Shown here: in pieces, positions 5,949-8,784 of the stretch
Layout of the letters: each line of letters opens with the position of its first letter
Position numbering within the stretch: the stretch's first letter is position 1
Program-made: the position numbers and the translations under genes
Assembly (NCBI GenBank): GCA_044342535.1
Contig: JBIIPQ010000178.1
Location: 1 to 8,784 of the forward strand
Direction of reading: 5' to 3'
DNA from: UBA4615 sp044342535
GTDB lineage: Bacteria > Pseudomonadota > Gammaproteobacteria > Burkholderiales > Burkholderiaceae_E
Length of the DNA stretch: 8,784 nucleotides
The notes under the pieces: model-generated
Told to the model about the DNA's origin: nothing
What the model saw: the letters and a program-made list of their open reading frames with translations, nothing else
Database searches by the model: none

Positions 5949-6260
5949 GTGCTTCGTCGAACACGCGCGTTTGTCGTGGTGCTGTGCATGGTCGTGGGCG
6001 AGTCGAGCCTGGCGGACCGGACCGGCACCCAGTTCGTCGTCACGGCGGGCATCGTCGCGGCCTGCCGAAGCGTGCGGGTCGTGACCGCCACCGCCGTGCT
6101 CGCCGCGCTCGATCCTCGCACGGCGGTCAGCGTCGACTGCGGGGCGGTGCCCTATCGGGTCTCGATCGGCGATCGCCGGCCGCAGGGTGTGTCGGACGCA
6201 GGTGGCGTGACCTCCGTCGCGCAAGGCCAGGGCCGGATCACCGTCAGCGTCGAGTTCTGA
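5949..6260 (+). CDS. 103-aa secreted mini-SCPU-like protein
   Basis: A short protein with a signal peptide (residues 1-22, LRRTRAFVVVLCMVVGESSLA) and an 81-residue mature part. The mature part resembles a shortened SCPU domain. TQFVVTAGIVAAC (27-39) matches the donor strand and first cysteine of the shaft subunits. VSVDCGAVPYRVSI (60-73) matches their second-cysteine region (ITATCSNAVAYTIAL). The C-terminus RITVSVEF matches their last strand. About 50 residues between these are missing, including WGDGT and YGRIPSGQ. The start is GTG 5949, with GGAG only 3 nt upstream, which is tight; in-frame GTG or ATG codons slightly downstream are alternatives but would cut the signal peptide. It lies 66 nt after the tip subunit and is the last gene of the operon. 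It could be a minor or terminating subunit or a decayed copy; function unknown. Confidence 0.7.
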   Translation: MLRRTRAFVVVLCMVVGESSLADRTGTQFVVTAGIVAACRSVRVVTATAVLAALDPRTAVSVDCGAVPYRVSIGDRRPQGVSDAGGVTSVAQGQGRITVSVEF

Positions 6261-6290
6261 GGCCGAGTCTCCCGGACGCGTCGCCCGCGC

Positions 6291-6902
6291 TCAGCGCGCG
6301 AGGTCGAAGGTCCAGCTGGCACCGAACAGGAAGCCGTTCGCGCCGAGCACCGAGGCGAATGCCGAGAAGGGGCCGTAGCGCCATCCGATCGTCGGGATGA
6401 TCACCGGCGCGATGCCGAACCGGTTGAACGGGATCTTGTCCTCGTAGGGTTCCTTGTAGCCGTGCAGCAGGCCGAAGGTCGCGTTGGCGAACACCTCGCC
6501 GCCAGCGAACTTCGCGAGGTCCCATTCCTGGCCGACGTACAGGTACTGCGAGAACTGGCCGAAGGAGTTGTCGAGGAGGGCGAGGCCGGCCAGCGAGCGT
6601 TCCGCCCCCCAGAACGTCCAGCGCTTCGTCAGCAGTTCGCCCGAGACCATGTGGTTGTAGCGCACGTGTTCGGCGCTGTCGCTGAAGTGCCAGGCGCTCG
6701 GCCCGTAGCTGACGCGGAGCTGGTCGCCCGGGACGATCCACTGGGCGCTGGCCGGCGCCGTGCCGCCCAGCAGCGCCGCGGCGAGCGCGATGGCGGCCAG
6801 ACGGGAGGCACGGGGGGCGGGCGAGCCCGCCCGGAGCGGCACGGCGGGCCATGAGGCCTGCGAGGTCGTCGGAATCGGCACGGTGGACGCGGTCGGGTTC
6901 AT
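6291..6902 (-). CDS. PagP-like outer-membrane beta-barrel protein
   Basis: A 203-aa protein beginning at the ATG at 6902. A long N-terminal region leads to a signal peptide (RLAAIALAAALLGGTAPASA, cleavage near residue 53); a GTG at codon 21 (6842) would give a more usual length. The mature part has alternating aromatic strands: SAWHFSDSAEHVRYNH, SQYLYVGQEWDLAKF, a GLLHGYKEPYEDKIPFNRFG segment, then PVIIPTIGWRYGPFSAF and a final strand GFLFGASWTFDLAR. This pattern resembles a PagP-related family in Burkholderiales that I recall being labelled, on weak grounds, as sn-glycerol-3-phosphate transporter. PagP itself transfers palmitate to lipid A; I cannot show that activity here. It converges on the pilus operon (30 nt gap) and diverges from the TolC-family gene. 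No clear Shine-Dalgarno is visible. Confidence 0.72.
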   Translation of the reverse strand: MNPTASTVPIPTTSQASWPAVPLRAGSPAPRASRLAAIALAAALLGGTAPASAQWIVPGDQLRVSYGPSAWHFSDSAEHVRYNHMVSGELLTKRWTFWGAERSLAGLALLDNSFGQFSQYLYVGQEWDLAKFAGGEVFANATFGLLHGYKEPYEDKIPFNRFGIAPVIIPTIGWRYGPFSAFASVLGANGFLFGASWTFDLAR

Positions 6903-7213
6903 TACGGCGGGGCGGCATGCCGCGGCCGATCGCACGAATGGTAACGCGAAGCACGACCGTGGTCGGGCGTCCCTCGGTTTCCCGAAGGGACGGACACCAC
7001 GCGCCGTCCGCGCCGGCCCTGCGGTCCGACAGGTCCCCGTCCGCGGCGCGGACCGGCGGGAAATCGACCGCTTCGACCCCTTGCGGCACGGCTTGGTCGT
7101 ATGATTCGGGGTCAGTCCATCAGTGCCTCCCCGCGACAGGATGTCGACCACTCATTCCGGCCGAACCCGATGACCAGCATGCACATCCCCGGTCTCGGCA
7201 TGCGTCCGGCCTG
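6903..7213. promoter_or_regulatory. divergent intergenic region between PagP-like and TolC-family genes
   Basis: This 311-bp region must hold both promoters. TATGAT at 7100-7105 is a good -10 match for the rightward gene, but I see no -35 at 16-18 bp (TTGCGG at 7081-7086 is too close, with a 13-bp spacer). Two overlapping micro-ORFs fill 7141-7214. On the minus strand an open frame continues upstream of the PagP-like ATG to 7151, but it is Arg/Pro-rich, lacks a secretion signal at its start and is probably not translated. Confidence 0.45.
7141..7173 (+). CDS. possible leader micro-ORF 1 (10 aa)
   Basis: ATG 7141 to TGA 7173 encodes MSTTHSGRTR. Its stop overlaps the next ATG by 4 nt (ATGA at 7170-7173). 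An AGG lies directly before the ATG, too close for a normal Shine-Dalgarno. With TATGAT at 7100 as a -10, it would lie about 30 nt into the transcript. No homologue is known to me; translation is unproven. Confidence 0.25.
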   Translation: MSTTHSGRTR

Positions 7214-7214
7214 A
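7170..7214 (+). CDS. possible leader micro-ORF 2 (14 aa) coupled to the TolC-family gene
   Basis: ATG 7170 to TGA 7214 encodes MTSMHIPGLGMRPA. Its start overlaps the first micro-ORF's stop (ATGA), and its stop shares one base with the TolC-family ATG (TGATG at 7212-7216). This arrangement is typical of translational coupling. The downstream gene has no Shine-Dalgarno of its own, so re-initiation after this peptide is a reasonable way to start it. It could also be chance. Confidence 0.3.
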   Translation: MTSMHIPGLGMRPA

Positions 7215-8784
7215 TGATCCCGGGCCGCGCCATGTGCCTCGCGCTCGGCGGCTCGCTGCCGACGCGGGCGCTGCTGCTGGGGGTGCTGATGTTCGCCGGC
7301 TGCTCTGTCGCCCCGAAGCCCGCGACCGATGCCGAGCTGGCCGCCCGGACCGGACAGGACCTGGCGACGATGTTCGCGCGGCAGGAGCCCGTCCGCGGAC
7401 CGATCACCTACGGCGAGGCGGCGGCGCGCGCGATCAAGTACAACTTCGACGTGCGCCTGCGGGCGATGGAAGGCGCGCTCGCGAGCGGGCAGCTCGACGT
7501 GGCGCGCTGGGACATGTTCCCGCGTGTGCTGGCCAACGCCGGCTACACCACCCGCAGCGCCGGCGACGGCTCGCGCACCCAGACAGTCGAGACCGGGCTG
7601 GAGAGCGCGTTCCACCAGACCTCGTCCGAGCGCACGCGCACCATCGCGAGCGCCGAGTTCTCCTGGAACGTGCTGGACTTCGGCGTGTCCTACTACCGCG
7701 CCCGACAGCAGGCCGACCAGGTGCTGGTGCTCGGGGAGCGCCGGCGGCGCGTCGTGCAGAACCTGCTCGTCGACACCCGCAACGCCTACTGGCGCGCGCT
7801 CGGTGCGCAACGGCTCACCGGCCGCATCGACCGGCTGATCGAGCGGAGCAATGCGGCGCTCGAGCGGGCGCGCGAGGTCGAGCGGCAGGGCCTGATGCCG
7901 ACGACGCAGGTGCTGGAGACGCAGCGGCGGCTGCTCGACGCGATCCTGCTGCTGCAGTACCGGCGTCAGGAACTCGAGCTCGCCAAGCAGGAGCTCGCCG
8001 GACTGATGGCCCTGCCCGCGGGCACGTCGTTCACGCTTGCCGATGGCCCCGACGCGCCGCTGCCGCCGCCGCCCGGGGAGGTCGGCCGTCTCGAGGAGGT
8101 GGCGCTGGCCCGGCGCCCCGAGCTGCGCGAGGAGTTCTACCGGACCCGCATCACCGCCAGCGAAGTCCGCCGCTCGATCGCCTCGACGCTGCCCAACCTC
8201 GGCGTGGACGTCGCCGGCCGCTACGACGCGAACCGATTCCTGTTCGACAACACCTGGGTCGATGGTGGCCTGCGGTTGTCGATGAACCTGTTCCGACTCG
8301 CGTCGATCCCCTCGGTGATGCGAGCGGGCGAGGCCCAGCAGCAGGTCGACGAGGCCCGCCGGATGGCCCAGGCGATGGCGGTGCTCACGCAGATGCGCAT
8401 CGCGACGCTGCGCTACGGCCTGACTGTCTCGGAGTACGAGCAGGTCGCCGTCAGCGCGGCGGTCGACCAGCGCCTGCTCGGCTTCTCGCGCGCGGCCGCG
8501 GCGGCCCGCATCGAGGGCGATCTGGACGTGGTCCGCAACGAGGCCCGCGCGCTGCTCTCCGAGTACCAGCGGCACATCGCCTACGCGAACGCGCAGGCGG
8601 CCTGGGGGCGCATCTTCAACTCGCTCGGCTACGACATCGACCCGCCGGCCCCCGATGCCGGCGTCGCAGAGGTGGCCGCTTCGATCGAGCGCTCGCTCGC
8701 CCAGTGGCAGAGGCTGGCCTTCGAGCCGACCGCGCCGCGCGGCGCCGCGCCCGCGGGCCCGGCCGGGCCGACCGCAGCCGCCTT
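7214..8784 (+). CDS. TolC-family outer-membrane efflux lipoprotein (3' end outside window)
   Basis: An open frame of 523 codons from ATG 7214, with no stop before the window ends. It is an outer-membrane factor of the TolC/NodT type, the trimeric exit duct of tripartite efflux pumps or type I secretion. A lipobox MFAGC puts the lipidated cysteine at residue 30 (24 if ATG 7232 is used). Repeat 1 begins near residue 62 (ITYGEAAARAIKYN), with RWDMFPRVLANAGY near 98 and FSWNVLDFGVSYYRARQQ near 149. Long charged helices follow (about 180-255). Repeat 2 begins near 293 (LEEVALARRPELREEFY), with STLPNLGVDVAGRYD near 324 and LRLSMNLFRLASIPS around 355. The C-terminus is turning Pro/Ala-rich, so the stop is probably close. 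No adaptor or inner-membrane pump gene is in the window, so the substrate is unknown. The start lacks a Shine-Dalgarno and may be coupled to the upstream micro-ORF. Confidence 0.92.
   Translation, partial: MIPGRAMCLALGGSLPTRALLLGVLMFAGCSVAPKPATDAELAARTGQDLATMFARQEPVRGPITYGEAAARAIKYNFDVRLRAMEGALASGQLDVARWDMFPRVLANAGYTTRSAGDGSRTQTVETGLESAFHQTSSERTRTIASAEFSWNVLDFGVSYYRARQQADQVLVLGERRRRVVQNLLVDTRNAYWRALGAQRLTGRIDRLIERSNAALERAREVERQGLMPTTQVLETQRRLLDAILLLQYRRQELELAKQELAGLMALPAGTSFTLADGPDAPLPPPPGEVGRLEEVALARRPELREEFYRTRITASEVRRSIASTLPNLGVDVAGRYDANRFLFDNTWVDGGLRLSMNLFRLASIPSVMRAGEAQQQVDEARRMAQAMAVLTQMRIATLRYGLTVSEYEQVAVSAAVDQRLLGFSRAAAAARIEGDLDVVRNEARALLSEYQRHIAYANAQAAWGRIFNSLGYDIDPPAPDAGVAEVAASIERSLAQWQRLAFEPTAPRGAAPAGPAGPTAAA

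Noticed and set aside
6903..7151. Upstream extension of the PagP-like frame (83 extra residues)
   Set aside because: The extension is Arg/Pro-rich and would bury the signal peptide in the middle of the protein, which is unlikely for an outer-membrane barrel.
7112..8575. 487-aa open frame on the minus strand opposite the TolC-family gene
   Set aside because: The plus-strand frame has all TolC-family landmarks over the same stretch; the minus frame is Arg-rich and unrecognisable.

Overview
This is a GC-rich window from a bacterial chromosome, probably a betaproteobacterium and most likely Burkholderiales. The evidence is the 5S rRNA sequence at the left edge, the high GC content with G/C-ending codons, and a PagP-like barrel protein of a type I associate with Burkholderiales. 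The species cannot be read from the sequence.

Layout. Positions 1-101 are the 3' part of a 5S rRNA, followed by a 16-bp perfect-stem terminator (114-150), so the end of an rRNA operon lies here. Next comes a chaperone-usher pilus locus of the archaic (Csu/sigma) type, built from spore coat U (SCPU) domain subunits. One SCPU gene (283-786) is on the minus strand. About 500 bp of non-coding DNA separates it from a divergent plus-strand set: major-subunit-like SCPU protein (1287-1790), PapD-like periplasmic chaperone (1887-2615), outer-membrane usher (2770-5409), a tip-like SCPU protein overlapping the usher stop by 4 nt (5406-5882), and a 103-aa 'mini-SCPU' secreted protein (5949-6260). To the right, a PagP-like beta-barrel protein lies on the minus strand (6291-6902). 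It diverges from a TolC-family outer-membrane lipoprotein on the plus strand (7214 to beyond the window end).

How the genes work together (family knowledge plus inference). The chaperone would fold and cap SCPU subunits in the periplasm. The usher would polymerise them by donor-strand exchange into a thin surface pilus. The 158-aa subunit has almost no residues before its first cysteine, so it probably cannot donate a strand and should sit at the tip. The two 167-aa subunits are gap-free paralogues (about half identical by hand count) and are alternative or joint shaft subunits. The PagP-like and TolC-like genes encode other outer-membrane proteins with no clear link to the pilus.

The most unusual items are: an elastin-like xPxAA pentapeptide tandem array (eight 15-bp units) inserted between the usher's signal peptide and its N-terminal domain; the mini-SCPU protein, which keeps both ends of the fold but lacks the WGDGT core; a single-domain tip subunit; a chain of two overlapping micro-ORFs running into the TolC-family start; and a candidate sigma-28-like promoter ahead of the pilus operon. 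I saw no tRNA, insertion sequence, CRISPR array or phage gene.
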